Shown here: positions 24,501 through 36,720 of the stretch, piece by piece
Position numbering within the stretch: position 1 is the first letter of the stretch
Layout: every line of letters starts with the position of its first letter
Assembly (NCBI GenBank): GCA_030407005.1
Contig: JAUDYN010000009.1
Location: 1,178,001-1,242,000 of the forward strand
Direction: 5' to 3'
Length of the DNA stretch: 64,000 nt
Source: Desarmillaria ectypa
Lineage: Eukaryota; Basidiomycota; Agaricomycetes; Agaricales; Physalacriaceae
Made by a program: the position numbers and the translations under genes
Notes under the pieces: generated by a model
Told to the model about the DNA's origin: nothing
Databases searched by the model: none
Seen by the model: only the letters and a program-made list of their open reading frames with translations

Positions 24501-24816
24501 GTCTGAATTTGAGCATTGGTAGATGGATAACTCTATAGGTACACTCTTCAAATGTGATTGTTCTGATAATGAGGACTCAAAGATAACCTGTAGTTCTTAT
24601 TTATATGTGGATGAGAAGGTTATATTATAATAAAAGTGTCTTGACTTGTTATTCAGTACTAAGTCAAATAGATCTTTCTCATTGAATATCCTATTACCCA
24701 TGGCAGCCTGTAGGATAGCTCTGAATGCTTCCACTTTTAAGCATCATAGAATCAGATAAAGGGTCCTTCTTTCTTCTGCAATTGTGATTCAATCCTCTTT
24801 CACAGTAGGCTTCACT
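24501..24816. other. Nothing recognised
   Basis: 316 bp between the TE-G protease fragment and repeat R. I see no open frame, inverted repeat or LTR boundary. Confidence 0.4.
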
Positions 24817-25637
24817 TGTAAGGCTGGTAAACCTCTGGTGAGAGAATTACAGTTTGCTTTTACAAAATCTTTTTGTATACGGTAAGTATATGAGAAGGTG
24901 CAAGAACCACCCCTTTCAGATGAGTATGGACCTGCTTCTGATAGCAGAGAGGAGTGAAAGAGTGGGACTCAATGTCCTTTCAAGGGATTGAGCTTTTAGA
25001 GCTGATTCTGAACAATAGCAATGAGCTTCCATGCTGTCTGCTAGCAATATTAAGCATAAGGCTGCTAAAGCATACTAAGCTGGAGGCTTGGATAAAGAAT
25101 TTATTTCTTTAGTATGCTATGAGCTTGATTGATTTTTTCTCTAGTTACATTTAATGCTTTTATACTTCTCAGAACCAAGCCAACTTCCTACCCCTATACC
25201 TATCTACTCTGATAAATCTTGCCAAGTAGCAACCTGCTCTATTGTGTTCACCTCCTTTTTACACTCCTAAATAATTCTCTTAGAGGGAAACTATATAGAA
25301 TCACCATTCTTGGTAATATTAAGGCAGAGGTGTGGGCTTCCACTAGCAGATAGCCATCCATTATGCCTAATGCAATCTCTAGTCTGGTGGAAAAGTGGGT
25401 TACTGATAGCAGATGGTAGTGCAGATAGCAGTCCATTGCCTTCTGATTTCTAGTGTGGTGGAAAAGCAGGTTACTGATAACAGTGCAGATGGCAGTGTAT
25501 TGTCCTCTAATCTTCATTTCTAGCAGATCTTAGTCCTGTATTCATATTAACTGAGCAGATGGATGTTGTTATTTCTGTGGTGAGTACTAGCTTGGCAGAA
25601 GCCAAAATTTGATGCACATATATATGTGGTGTAGCAC
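24817..25637 (+). repeat. Repeat R, copy 2 (3' truncated)
   Basis: Same start (TGTAAGGCTGG) and the full middle section that copy 1 lacks. It stops matching after GTGTAGCAC, where unrelated sequence follows. At least 821 bp. No coding potential. Confidence 0.65.
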
Positions 25638-26200
25638 AATACTTCTGATAGTGTTTCAGTACCACCTTCAGCAATATGTCTCATTGTCTTTGCCTAGTAG
25701 TTAGCTACTAATAGCATAGTAAGCATCATTAGTAAGTATATGCTCTCAGCAATACTGGTCCCATGCTTCCTGTGTGTGGATGTCAAGTTGATGGAGATGC
25801 TTGATAAGCTTGTTATAGCACTCTCTAATAATAGGATGATCCTTAGAGTGTAGAAACTCAGTGAATTCCATAGGTTGGTAGAAGCTGCTGAGATTGATAG
25901 AGCTTGTCTGCTGAAGAACTCTTTTATAGCTATCAGCAGTGAGTCTTTTTAGGGCTGCCTTGGTGTGACTGTATCTGAGGATAGAGAAATTGCATTGCTT
26001 AATAATGGTACAAGTGTTGAAGGCTTTGTACTCAGACTATGTGGGGGAGTGAGAGTGATAGGAATCTTTGTCATCATAGGAGGGGATCTCAATAATAGGG
26101 AGAGAATTTGCATATAATTCAAGTGAGTTGTAGACTTGGAGGCCTAGGCTGAATCTGCTTGGAACATTACTGTCTTGACGGGATTCAGCATTGATGACTT
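25638..26200 (-). pseudogene. Unrecognised coding relic
   Basis: The minus strand between about 26030 and 25720 reads as a plausible protein with one late stop: segments FYQPMEFTEFLHSKDHPIIR and LIKHLHQLDIHTQEAWDQYC. There is no ATG-bounded ORF and no family that I recognise. It may be the coding part of the older element, TE-J, into which TE-H inserted, or an unrelated host or transposon gene. Confidence 0.35.
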
Positions 26201-26291
26201 CTGGGACTGGGTTTTATGAATGCTCTTTCAGAAGAATGTGTCTTCTTTCTTTCTCAATGTCTATTTCAGTAAGTTGATAATTGACTGAGTT

Positions 26292-26688
26292 TGTTAGGAC
26301 CCTGTCTAACACATGATCTTGGGACTGTGCATCACTCTTGGGCTGTCTTGCATTCAGACAATCACCCATAATAAGAGGACAGCTTGATCTTTAGAGGAGT
26401 GTAGAAGAAGATATATAGATTGAATTTAGTCAGAAGATAGAGAGAGTAAGTACAAAACTACTCTGCTTTATATATGAAAGTACTGGGTTTATTAATAGGT
26501 GAAATGCTAAGGTCCATGCATAAAACATTAGAAGTCAGATGACTGTGGACCAACCATGGTGGAGATATTAGAAATATATGAGACATGAGAGGTTTGGTAG
26601 AACTGAATACTAGGGTTTTGGTGGATACATTGATGATGTGTGAGCGATGTGATGTAGAATGTGATAAGATAAAGAAAAAATTGTGACA
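26292..26688 (-). repeat. TE-H 3' LTR
   Basis: 397 bp, TGTTAGGACCC to TTGTGACA on the plus strand. TATATAAA (sense) is at 26467-26474. The segment TTAGTCAGAAGATA (26426-26439) is complementary to the element's primer-binding site over 14 of 14 positions. Confidence 0.92.
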
Positions 26689-28560
26689 TTACCCTCTTGT
26701 TAAAGCAGTTGTCCTGACTGCTATAGTTTTTCTTCAGAGGTTTTGAATTGTGATTCTGCTTGATTGATCCAGTACTGGTCAATCAGTTGTTTCTATATGT
26801 CTTTATCCAGATTAATGATCCATTTTCAAAGTCCATCCTTGTGTTGGGCTAGGTATGTGATATTCCTGTTGTTGGAATATTTATAATCAAGTAAATAAGT
26901 TATGATTTTGGTATGTAGAGCTCAGTTAACATTTGCTTCATACTCCATGATTGCATTCTTGGTGTTGGTCATTTCCATTTCTTAGACCCAGGAATTGTGT
27001 TCTCTCGTCCATCCTTTCTATTTGACCAAGTAGTTGGTGACTGTTTTGGATAGTTATCCTTTTTTTGCTCATACTCATTGAGTACATGAGTCCAATACTT
27101 CTTCAATTTTGTACTCCTCTTGTCCATCGATGAGGTCAGGGGGAGGAGGAGATGGCTGGTGTTGATTTATGAATGAAGGAGTAATGTAGGGAGTTAATAA
27201 TTTCTTGTTGAACCTGGGATGTATCTTCCAGTGTGGTGGTAATTTCAATTTGTATGCTGCTGCTCCTGCTTTCTTGAGGATTTTGAATGGTCCTGTTCAT
27301 TTGTTGTTGAGTTTTTTCTTTGGCCATGGAAGATGGAGGTTGGCTGTATTAAGCCATATCTTGTCACTGATTTGATATTGATGAGTTGGTTGTTTCTTTT
27401 TGTTGTATTGCACCTTTATTTGCACCACTGCTCTTTTTAATGCATTATGAATCTCTTTGTGAACTTGTGCCATGGTTTCAGTGAATTCTACTGCCAACAG
27501 ATTAGTGAATTGGGTTTTTTACATGGAATCAGGAATAAGTCATAGATTTCTACCATATAAGGTCATGAACAGACTTTTCCCCATCACTGAGTGAACTCAG
27601 TTATTGTGTGCGAATTTAGCAAGTGGTAGCCATTCTACCCAGTTGGTTTGTCTGTGATTGACAAAGATTCATAGGTATTTCTCAATTTCCTGATTGACTC
27701 ATTCTGTTTGTCTGTCAGTCTGTGGATGATAAGCCATGGATGTATTCTGGATGATGTCCAATATTTTATACAGTTCTGTCATGAATGCAGACATGAACTG
27801 AGAGCCTTGGTCTGAAATGATAACTTGCAACATTCTGTATCTTGCATAGACCTGATTTTGAAGTATGCAGGCCCATCCTTCTGCAGATAATTCTTTGTGA
27901 CATGGGATAAGAATAATATTTTTTGAGAATCAATTGATGATGATAAGTAGAGCATCATAGCCTTCTGATTCTGGGAGTCCAGTGATCATATCAACTGAAA
28001 TATGGGTCCAAGGGGCATCAGGAATTGTATTGGGGTAGAGGGGAGTGGTCTTCACCTGTGTATTATTCTTGGTCCTTTGACATACTTTACATTCTTTAAC
28101 ATAAGTATCTATATCTCATTTTATTTTGGGCCACCAGTAATCCTGTAGGATTAACTTGGTAGTCTTGGTGATTCCAGGATGACTAGCCACAATATGATCA
28201 TGGTGTTGAGTGATAATTTCTACTTGAAGGGATTCATCTTTGAGTATGTAGATGTGCCTATCATACCATAGTAGTCCCTCTTCCTATGTGATTCCTTGTT
28301 CATGATTAAGGGATTGAAAAATCCCTTGATCTCATTGAGTCCTTGACTGGGTTGCATCTCTTATATGCATAATCTGCTTATTGGTGGTGGGTAGTATGAG
28401 TGCCCTAAAATGCTCTGGAGCTAGTACAATCATATCTTGATTGTCTGTCTTTCCTTGATCATGGTCATCTTGTCGACTGAGTAGGTCAGCTTTTTTGTTT
28501 GCCATTCCAGCCTTGTGTTGGAGAGTAAAATGGTATTCTGCTAACTCAGTAACCCATCGA
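26689..28560 (-). pseudogene. TE-H integrase and chromodomain
   Basis: The post-core block is seen as QYQISDKIWLNTANLHLPWP within 27297-27497. The integrase core and HHCC region lie at about 27550-28400. The C-terminal block before the LTR (QYWISQ) matches TE-I. The purine-rich tract AACAAGAGGGTAA (sense) directly precedes the 3' LTR. Multiple stops. Confidence 0.8.
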
Positions 28561-29960
28561 GCTTATTGGTGATTCAATTTTTGTGGTTTTTGAAAGTATT
28601 AGAGATTTTGATGATCTGTCCAAATCTCAATCTCCTCTTTAGTGCCCATCAAGTAATGCCACCATTCTTCTAGTGCTAGCATGATCATCAGCAACTCCTT
28701 GTCATAAATTTCATAATTTCATTTGGTGATGGTCAAGGCTTTGGACATGAATGCAATGGGTCTCTATTTGCCATTCTGTTCCTGAGAGAGAATAGTGCTG
28801 ATAGCTCCATCGCTCGAATCTGCTTCCACCCTGAATTTTTCTTCATCTGAGGGATGAATGCTTGTTCTTGCTCCAATTCTTATGTCCAGTCCACTTTACC
28901 AGTCAACTGCATTAGGGGTCTGACTATTTTGGAATAGTTGTGGATGAATTTGTGATAGAAGTTAGTAAACCCTAAAAAGGATTGGAGTTCCTTTTTCCTG
29001 GTAGGGGTCAGCCATTCTGCAATTCCAGTGACTTTGATGGGATCTATGCAGATAGCATTTTGGCTGATGATTACTCCTAAGTACTCAGTTTCGAGTACTT
29101 TGAATTTGCATTTCTCAGCTTTTAGAAATAATTTGTTTTCTCATAGTCATTGAAGAACTTGTCATACAATGATTTGGTGTTTGGAAAGGGATTTAGTGAA
29201 AATGAGAATATCATCAAGATAGATGGTGACCTTTCCTCCAGCAATGAGGTCTTTAAAGATATCATTCATCATTCACTAGAATGTGGCTGGTGAATTTGTA
29301 AGACCAAAGAATATTACTGTTAGTTTGAAGAGACCTTGATTGGTCTTGAATGTGGCTTTTTCTTCATCTCCATTCTGGATGCATATATTATTATATCCCT
29401 ATCAGACATTCAATTTTAAGAAGTATTTGGCTCCTCATAGCTTGTCAATTAGTTTGGATATAAGGGAAAGTGGATATCATTTTTTAATAGTCATCTCATT
29501 CAATTTTCAATAATCCTGAACAGGGTGTAGAGATCTGTCTTTTTTCTTGATGAAGAAGAATGGTGATGCAAAAGGGGATTTGGAGGGGCAAATACATCCT
29601 GAATCCAAATTTTCATTGAGAACCTATCAGGCTGTTCTTGTTCATTCTGGTTTAGCAGATAGATTTTACAGTCTAATGTTGATTTTGCATTAGGGACTAG
29701 CTCAATTGCATGATCCTGTGGTTTCTGCTCTGGGAGCTTGTCAAAGCTTTCCTTAGAGAATAAATCTCTAAAGCTTTGATATTGGGGCAGTACTAGTTCT
29801 TTGAATGATTTCTTTGGTTTTTCTATGTTTACTGCAGCAGTCAATTTGTTGGCATGATGTATGGCTCACAACACCAGTTCCTCCTGCATATTGACTGCGA
29901 GAATGCCACCTTCTTCTAATTCTTCATCCCATTGATCTTTGCTATCTGTGTCAGGAAGGG
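28560..29960 (-). pseudogene. TE-H reverse transcriptase and RNase H
   Basis: The RT palm motif YLDD lies near 29210-29225 (minus) in the context TIYLDDILIF. The N-terminal RT region FRDLFSKESFDKLPEQKPQD is within 29500-29844. RNase H follows to about 28560. Broken frames. Confidence 0.8.
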
Positions 29961-30059
29961 AAAATAGACCTTTGATGCAAGAGCATCATCTGAAGATTAT
30001 TTGACCTATTTTCCAATTGATTAACATGTTATAGCATTTAAGCCAGTCATGCCCCAGAT

Positions 30060-30340
30060 ACATTATTTTGGAGCCTAGATCCATGACCACTAGGTCAATT
30101 CATTTAGTGTAATCTCTGATAGTCATTTGAATTTCCATAAATTCAGTAATATCACCTACTTTATTGTGGGTTCTATCTGCATTATAGACTGGAATAGGAA
30201 TGGCAGCTTTTTGGGTGTCCAACTGGTGTTGTTCAATGTAACTTCTGTTGATCAAGCTGTCTGTGCAGCCACTGTCCAACAATGCTCTGGTTGTCAATGT
30301 CTGTTTCCCAGTGCAGGGGACTAATTTGATATCTACCAAA
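30060..30340 (-). pseudogene. TE-H protease domain
   Basis: 79-codon open stretch with the retropepsin site RALLDSGCTDSLINRSY and the downstream YNADRTHNKVGDITEF block. The catalytic DSG is intact. It sits between the spacer and RT as in the other copies. Confidence 0.8.
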
Positions 30341-31510
30341 AAATCCTGTCTGGAATTATTGGTACCTCAGATGTAGCAAATTGGTTTGTGAAGTTCATAG
30401 AGTCTTTCACAGGCTAGGCTCTCTTTGGTCTGTAAACTCTGTATGAGTTCTTTGGTGAGTTCTCCAAGTTATTTAGGATATATCTAAATGGAGAGTATGG
30501 CTTTAGCAACTGCTAAATTCTTGATGGTATGGACAGCACATAGAGTCCAATCAACTCCAAATGGTTTATACCACATGTGATCTAGAATTCTCATGATAGA
30601 TGGGATTTCAGGTTTTGGGACCCCCTTATTAAGGAGTGGTTTGGGTTTTGGGGTTCAGGATTTAGATTGTTTGGCTTTTTAGATTTGGAATGCTATATCA
30701 TCTTCTTTGTTGGGTATTTTGACAATGGTGGTGATTCTGCTGATATGCCTCCTTTTCACCACCTGGGTGCTAGCAGTTTCCCTCTGTTCTTTAGCTGTCA
30801 CTATCATGGGTTGAGTGGAAGTCATGGTACTTTCCTCTTTGGAGGTGTCAACATAGTCATCATGGTCAGGTCCCACCATGGTCACAATATCCATCAACAC
30901 CAGCATTTCAACTGACCTCTTTCCTCAGGCTGAGTCTGGCAGCATGAGACTTCCTTGGGGGGTAGTGTGCCCTATACTGAGAGGGTATAGTGGCCTATTT
31001 TGAGGTTTTGGGGAATTCTTCTGATCAGGTGTCCTGCTTGTGATCAGATCCTCCCAGGAGTCCTGAGAGCTGACCTTCCTGATTGTCATCCTTGGAGTTC
31101 CCCAAGGCTGGGCTTGGTAGGCCACTTCATCCCCCACTGACCCTGGTGAAGTGTGGCTTGGTCCCTCAGAGAGGGGCATGGGGGCATACAGCATTGAGCT
31201 CTGCCTTCTTGCTCCAGCCTGCAGTGTTACTCATGTATCCAGTGAGCCTCACATAGCAGGCTCATTGGACTTTGTTGCCCTATCAGCACCACCTGATAGG
31301 ATGGCCACTTTGTTGGGGGCTTAGGATTCACTATATATAGTTGTGTCAACATCTTTTTAGGAGTGTGACATACCTGTTTTGATTTGATTCTTCAGGGTTC
31401 TTCAGCTTTGGAGTCTGTAATAAAGTCATATATTTTTTTGTGCTTTTATATCCTAATGCATATATATAAGTCCGACCCACAGAAACCAAGGACTCACCAC
31501 TGGAGGTATT

Positions 31511-31543
31511 GGTTAAGTAAGGGAAATCAAACTCTTGTCAATC
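31511..31543 (-). other. Gag-stop hairpin, TE-H (decayed)
   Basis: Same 33-nt frame and position: TAG at 31543-31545 (minus), outer stem GATTGA/TTAACC, inner CAAGAG/CCCTTA. Several pairs are lost, each explicable by one C-to-T or G-to-A change from a paired ancestor. Confidence 0.55.
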
Positions 31544-33655
31544 TATTCTTTTACCTCCTCAATCTTGGCCATAGGCAGCACCACTTCATTAGTGGGCCCT
31601 ACTGACCAAATATGTCCTTGAAGTCTTTTCTCTTAGGACAATCCTTGGCCATATGGCCCTTCTCATTACATCTAAAACATCTTTCTTTGGCTCTTCATTG
31701 ATCAATCTCTATTGGTCATTCTGCCCCTCTATATGTTATTCATCAGCTCATACCAAATCTTAACTGGGACTGGTATGGGCTGTTGGCTTTGGAGCTGAGA
31801 AACTTATCACCCCAGTGGTGGCTTTGCCACTGGGATGTGATTGGGGGTTGGGATGGGAGTTCTTCTTCTGCCCATTTCAGGGAATTCCTGCCATTTGGTT
31901 GAAGACCCACTTGCACTGTCATTCTTCATATATGCGCAAAATTCTCTCCTTCCATTCTGGATACATGCATGGAATGTTGATGCCCATGTTGGAGATAAAG
32001 GTTATATAGGAGGTTGGTACTCCTAGCCATACAGTCTTCACCATAGTGCCATGCTCATGTTCATCTGTCCTCTGGCCTGCTAGCTTTGCTTCCTCTTTCA
32101 GTTTCTGGAAGTAATGGGAAGCAGGCTGCATTCCCATTCAGAGGTCAAACATCCTTTTCTCATAGACTTCCTTGATCACAGGGTCTCTGAATTGCCAAGA
32201 GACCATATTGATGAAATCCTCCCAAGAAGAATATCAGAAATGGGTGAGGGTCCCATCATAGGCATTCCCAACCTAGAATTTGGGTCTCTTGTAGACCCAC
32301 CAATCTTGTAGACCCACCAATCTTTAGTGGCCCCTTCAAAATGGGAGGTCACAAAAAACACCAGATGCAACAGCAACTGGAAGAAGTGATAGAACACTTC
32401 AAAGTAGGTGATGTAATCATCTATAAAGTGTTCAATGTCATCGTGATCCCCCTTGAATGGTTTTGGGGGCTGGATGAGGATTGGTTTTATCCCCATGTAG
32501 AGGGCATCATCAGGAGTAATCCCAACAGGATTGGGTAAGGGATCAGGAGGACCTCTTTTGGGGCCAGTCTTAGGATAAAAAAATGATCTGACCAGGGAGT
32601 GAGATATCCTCTGGGAGGTTCTGTCAGTCTCCTATGCTCAGGCTCCTTTCCCTTGTCATTCTCACAGAGATAATCCATCATTTCTTTCTGGATGGCTTTC
32701 TCCTTAGTGAGTTCTTCACATATCTCCTTGATGTGCTGTTCCTTCTCAGCTAAGGTTCTGGTTGACATGCCTGACTGTATGGTGGCGAGTCAGATAAAGG
32801 TTGTGGCTGTTGAGCTGGGGTGTCAGAGGGATAATTGGGATAATTCATGTATTGGGGCTGGAAATATTCCAGTCCCCCATAGTAGCCTGTTCTGTATGTA
32901 AATTTATCAAAATTGGGCATCATGCCCATTCTCCTCCCATCTATCAACCTCTAATCTCCAAAGTTGTTGAAGAGAGTGACCCAGTTCCCATTGCTCCTCC
33001 ACTGTCTGAGGGCATAGTCTGGGTACCAAATCTCCTGTGGCAGGAGGGAAAAGGTTTTAATGCTGATTGGCATGTATGCAGGCCTGAATGGTGGCACCCA
33101 GATTGAGTCCCCATATGGGGTCATCCTGGTTGAGTGCTAGCCACTCATCCATGTCCAGTCTGGTCTCAGGCCAGTCTATACAGGCTTCAATGTTGGCTCA
33201 TCAAAGGTTCCAGGCAGTGGCCCTAAAGGGGCCAAATATCTCCTGATTGACATTAGAGAGCTCAGGCCAATTATAATTGGCTCCATCAACATTGAAGAGG
33301 CTGTTGGGAGGGAAGGGAGCTGCCATGGTCGAGCTGTTAGGGAATATGCAGGGTGAGGGATCCTCAAATATAGCCCATACATTCCTTGCATATTCTTGGG
33401 TGGGGGTAGAGGGTTGTTCCATCTGGTTGTTTGTTGTGGGTTCCTCATGGATTGTGAACTCCTCAGAGGAGGAGAAATTGATGAATCAGACCTGAAGATG
33501 AGGGAGTAATTCTTCTTCTCTTGGTTCCATTCAGATGGGGGAAGGCCTCCTGGAAAGGCCATGTTGGGGATGTCAGAGTGGTCAGGGTGGTAATTGCAGT
33601 TGTGAATGGTGAGTTTGCCATTCTTGATGGAGGAGGGTTCATAGTTCTTCTTCAT
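31543..33655 (-). pseudogene. TE-H Gag
   Basis: The likely start is MKKNYEPSSIKNG at 33655, with the frame open for 159 codons. The N-terminal block NVDGANYNWPELSNVNQEIF is at 33220-33310. The YYGGLEYFQPQYMN block is within 32750-32947. The core FKGDHDDIEHFIDDYITYF is near 32400-32480. The knuckle CFRCNEKGHMAKDC is complete at 31638-31679. A 17-bp tandem duplication (32288-32321) disrupts the KDWWVYKR block. Confidence 0.8.
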
Positions 33656-33802
33656 ATGCTAGTATGAAGAGCACAGTGAAAATTACTAGTAGTGCAGTGC
33701 TGCTGATTGCAACACTGAGGAAAATGGTTTGTTTGTTTTCATTTTGTTTGGATATGAAGTTTTTTGCTGCTTTTATAGCTAGCATATAAGGAGTGGGTGG
33801 TA

Positions 33803-33816
33803 TATCTTCTGACTAA
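33803..33816 (-). promoter_or_regulatory. TE-H self-priming primer-binding site
   Basis: The sense sequence TTAGTCAGAAGATA begins immediately after the 5' LTR. The LTR itself carries the same bases on the plus strand (26426-26439 exact; 33949-33962 with one mismatch), so the element's own RNA start could pair with it. The paired LTR segment begins 35 nt after the TATA box. No tRNA 3'-end match (TGG start) is present. Confidence 0.8.
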
Positions 33817-34209
33817 TGTTAGAACCCTGTCTAACATGTGATCTTGGGACTGCATCACTCCTGGGCTGTCTTGCATTTGGACAATCACCTGTGATAAGAG
33901 GATGGCTTGGTCTTTAGAGAAGTGTAGAAGAAGATATACAAATTGAATTTAGTCAGTAGATAGAGAGTAAGTACAAAACTACTCTGCTTTATATATGAAA
34001 GTACTAGGTTTATTAATAGGTGAAATGCTAAGATCCATGCATAAAACATTAGAAGTCAGATGATCATAGACCAATTATGGTGGAGATATTAGGAATATAT
34101 GGGACATGAGAGGTTTGGTAGAACTGAATACCAGAGTTTTGGTGGATACATTGATGATGTGTGAGCAATGTGACATAGAATGTGATAAGATAATGGAAAA
34201 ATCATGACA
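33817..34209 (-). repeat. TE-H 5' LTR
   Basis: 393 bp, TGTTAGAACCC to AATCATGACA on the plus strand, followed by the target duplication GAGTT. The TATA box is at 33988-33995. It differs from its partner mainly by transitions and a few small indels. Confidence 0.92.
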
Positions 34210-34462
34210 GAGTTTGACTCTTTTTTAGTTTGAATAAGAGGCAGAGTGGTGTGAAGATGCTTCCTTAGAGCTGGACAGTGATATAATGATGCAAGAGGTA
34301 GATATATGGACAGGGGTTTGTGTTTCACTGAATGAGGATGATTACACCTTTACAGATAAAAAGCTTGTATGAAAAGCATGCAGAAATTCAAGCTGCTTAA
34401 CTTATGGCTTGTGTAGAGGATCAGCAAGATGAGAAAGAGGAAGATAAAGACCCCACTATGAG
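34210..34462 (+). pseudogene. TE-J segment between TE-H and TE-I
   Basis: 253 bp of the older element into which both large insertions fell. It continues on the other side of TE-I at 42801 with the shared target bases ATGAG. Plus-strand translation gives acidic/basic stretches (LQIKSLYEKHAEIQAA and CVEDQQDEKEEDKD). It likely encodes Gag of the TE-J element, upstream of its protease at 43290-43600. Confidence 0.5.
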
Positions 34463-34885
34463 TGTTAGGTACTGACTTGGGCACATGACTTGGGATGGTC
34501 AGCTGATCTCTCTGGGCCATTACGCATTCAAATGATCACCCAAGATGAGAGATAGAAGCTAAGAGTCTTCAGTGTTGTGTGAACAAGAAGTATATGATGG
34601 TAATTTAAACAAGAGATAGAGTACAACTGTCTAGTTTACTCTGTTTATATAGTATTTCTACGGCATTATAATTAGATGAAATGCTATGGTCCATGCACAA
34701 ATGGTGTCGAAGTAAGACAATCCAGGAGGATCATAGAATCAATAGGGAGCATCTGGGGTAACAGACAGTGAGAACTAGGATTATAGCCAGTGAATAGCTG
34801 GATACGAGTCGGTTTCTTGAACAGATTAGATGGATGAGTCATGGATATGACTTGGATAAGATAAGATAACAGAAAAATCATAACA
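34463..34885 (-). repeat. TE-I 3' LTR
   Basis: 423 bp, TGTTAGGTACTG to AATCATAACA. It differs from the 5' LTR at roughly 18 positions, apparently all transitions. TATATAAA (sense) is at 34644-34651. The 14-nt segment complementary to the primer-binding site is 34605-34618. Confidence 0.95.
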
Positions 34886-34899
34886 TTACCCCCCTTGTT
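34886..34899 (-). promoter_or_regulatory. TE-I polypurine tract
   Basis: In sense, AACAAGGGGGGTAA directly precedes the 3' LTR, the expected site for plus-strand DNA priming in LTR elements. TE-H (AACAAGAGGGTAA) and TE-D have matching tracts in the same position. Confidence 0.7.
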
Positions 34900-36720
34900 A
34901 AAGCAGTTGTCCTGACTGCTAAGGCTCTTCCAAAGGGGTGTCGAACTGTGTTGCGATTTGACTGATCCAGTACTGATCAATCAGTTTCTTCCATATTTCT
35001 TCATCTGGATTAATAATCCACTTGGTATATCCATCTTTTCTTTTGGCGAGGTAGGCTACATTGCCGTGTTCCGAGTATTCATGGTCCAGTATCTTGACCA
35101 CTGCTTTGTCCTTGATTGTGATTTTTGGAGTGTATATGGTGCGGTTTACACTAGCCTGATACTCTTGGATCACTTCCAAGGCATTCGTCATTTCATTCTC
35201 TCGGACCCATGAATTGTACTCACAGGTCCATCCTTTCCATTTGACTAGATAGTCTGTGACTTCCCTGGATGGTTGTCCTCGCTTGGATTGTACCTTTCTG
35301 GTGCACAAATCCAAGACTTCTTTGATTTCGTATTCTTCTTGACTGTCGACGAGGTCCGGACAAGGAGGCAGCAGTAATTCTTGGTTCATGAATGAAGGTG
35401 CGATGTATGGAGTCAACAATTTTTCATTGAACCAAGGGTGAATCTTCCAATGGGGTGGCAGCTTTAGCTTGTATGCTGCTGCTCCTGATTTCTCGATGAT
35501 CTCGAACAGTCCCATTCATTTATCGTCAAGCTTTTTCTTTGGTTGTGGAAGATGGAGGTTGGCAGTGTCTAGCCATACCTTATCTCCAATTTGATACTCT
35601 CTTGAAGTCTGTTTTCTTTTGTCGTATTGTGCCTTCATTTGTGCCGCTGCTTTTTCCAATGCTTCATGGACTTCTTTATGAACCTTGGCCATAGTTTCCA
35701 TAAAGTCGACAGCTGCAGGATTCGCGAAGCTGGTTTTCTGAATTGATTCCGGAATGAGTCAGGGGTTTCATCCATATAGGGCCATGAAAGGACTTTTGCC
35801 CATAGCCAAGTGAACTCGGTTGTTGTGGGCGAATTTGGCAAGGGGTAACCATGCTACCCAGTCTGTTTGACAGTGGTTGACAAAGATCTGGAGATACTTT
35901 TCAACTTCTTGATTTACCCTCTCCATTTGTCCATCTGTTTGAGGGTGGTATGTTGTTGAGGCATTCTGCTTGATGTCTAGCATTTGGTATAGTTCCTTCA
36001 TGAATGCTGAGATGAACTGGAGTCCTCAGTCAGAGATAACTACTTGTGGCATTCCATGCTTCACATATACGTGGTTGCGAAGTATTAGTGCCCATCCTTC
36101 AGCAGATAACTCCTCACTGCATGGAATAAGGAGGATGTTCTTGGAGAAATGGTCTATGATGACTAGTAAAGCATCATGTCCTTCTGACTCTGGTAGTCCT
36201 GTCACCATGTCGACTGAGATATGGGTCCATGGAGTGTCAGGTATTGCATTGGGATGAAGAGGTACAGCCTTGGTCTGCATATTGTTCTTTGTTCTCTGAC
36301 AAGTCTCGCATCCTTTGATATAAGACTCCACATCCTTCTTCATCTTTGGCCACTAATACTCACGAAGAATGAGTTCCTTGGTCTTGGCGATTCCTGGATG
36401 TCTGGCAGTGATATGATCATGGAATTGTGCAATGATCTCCCTGCATAGAATAGAGTCGTTAGGAATGTAGACTCGTCCATTGTACCACAGGATTTCGTCT
36501 TCCTGGGTGATTCCTCATTCATGGTTGAGGGATTTCTCGATCCCTTGGTCCCACTGATCTTTCTGTTTTGTTGCGTCTCTTATACGCGTGATCCTTTCTT
36601 CAGTTGTTGGTAATACCAATGCTCAGAAATGTTCTGGGGATAGGACAACAATATTTTGATTGTCACTTTTTCCCTGATCGTGATCATCTCATCTGCTGAG
36701 AAGATCGGCCTTCTGATTAG
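34900..36720 (-). pseudogene. TE-I integrase with chromodomain
   Basis: The zinc-binding H-H-C-C region is near 36300-36440 (HDHITARHPG, then CETC). The catalytic triad is D (36209-36211), D (36029-36031) and E (35921-35923), with 35 residues between the last two, as in D-D-35-E integrases. TGA follows the second D. The post-core block KVWLDTANLHLPQPKKKLDD is at about 35520-35580. The last 198 codons (35515-34919) are open and hold a chromodomain with VTDYLVKWKGW and, further on, a second chromo-like stretch (VAYLAKRKDGYTKW). Chromodomains steer integration to heterochromatin in chromoviruses. Isolated stops leave it inactive. Confidence 0.88.

Larger units (their letters stand above)
26292..34209 (-). 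mobile_element. TE-H: complete Ty3 chromovirus with target duplication
   Basis: Structurally complete element of 7,918 bp. The LTRs are 26292-26688 and 33817-34209, and the 5-bp target duplication GAGTT is present on both sides (26287-26291 and 34210-34214). In sense order: LTR, self-priming site, gag, hairpin, pol (protease, RT, RNase H, integrase, chromodomain), LTR. Coding frames have many stops. It is CG-poor and more decayed than TE-I, so it is probably the older insertion. Confidence 0.92.
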
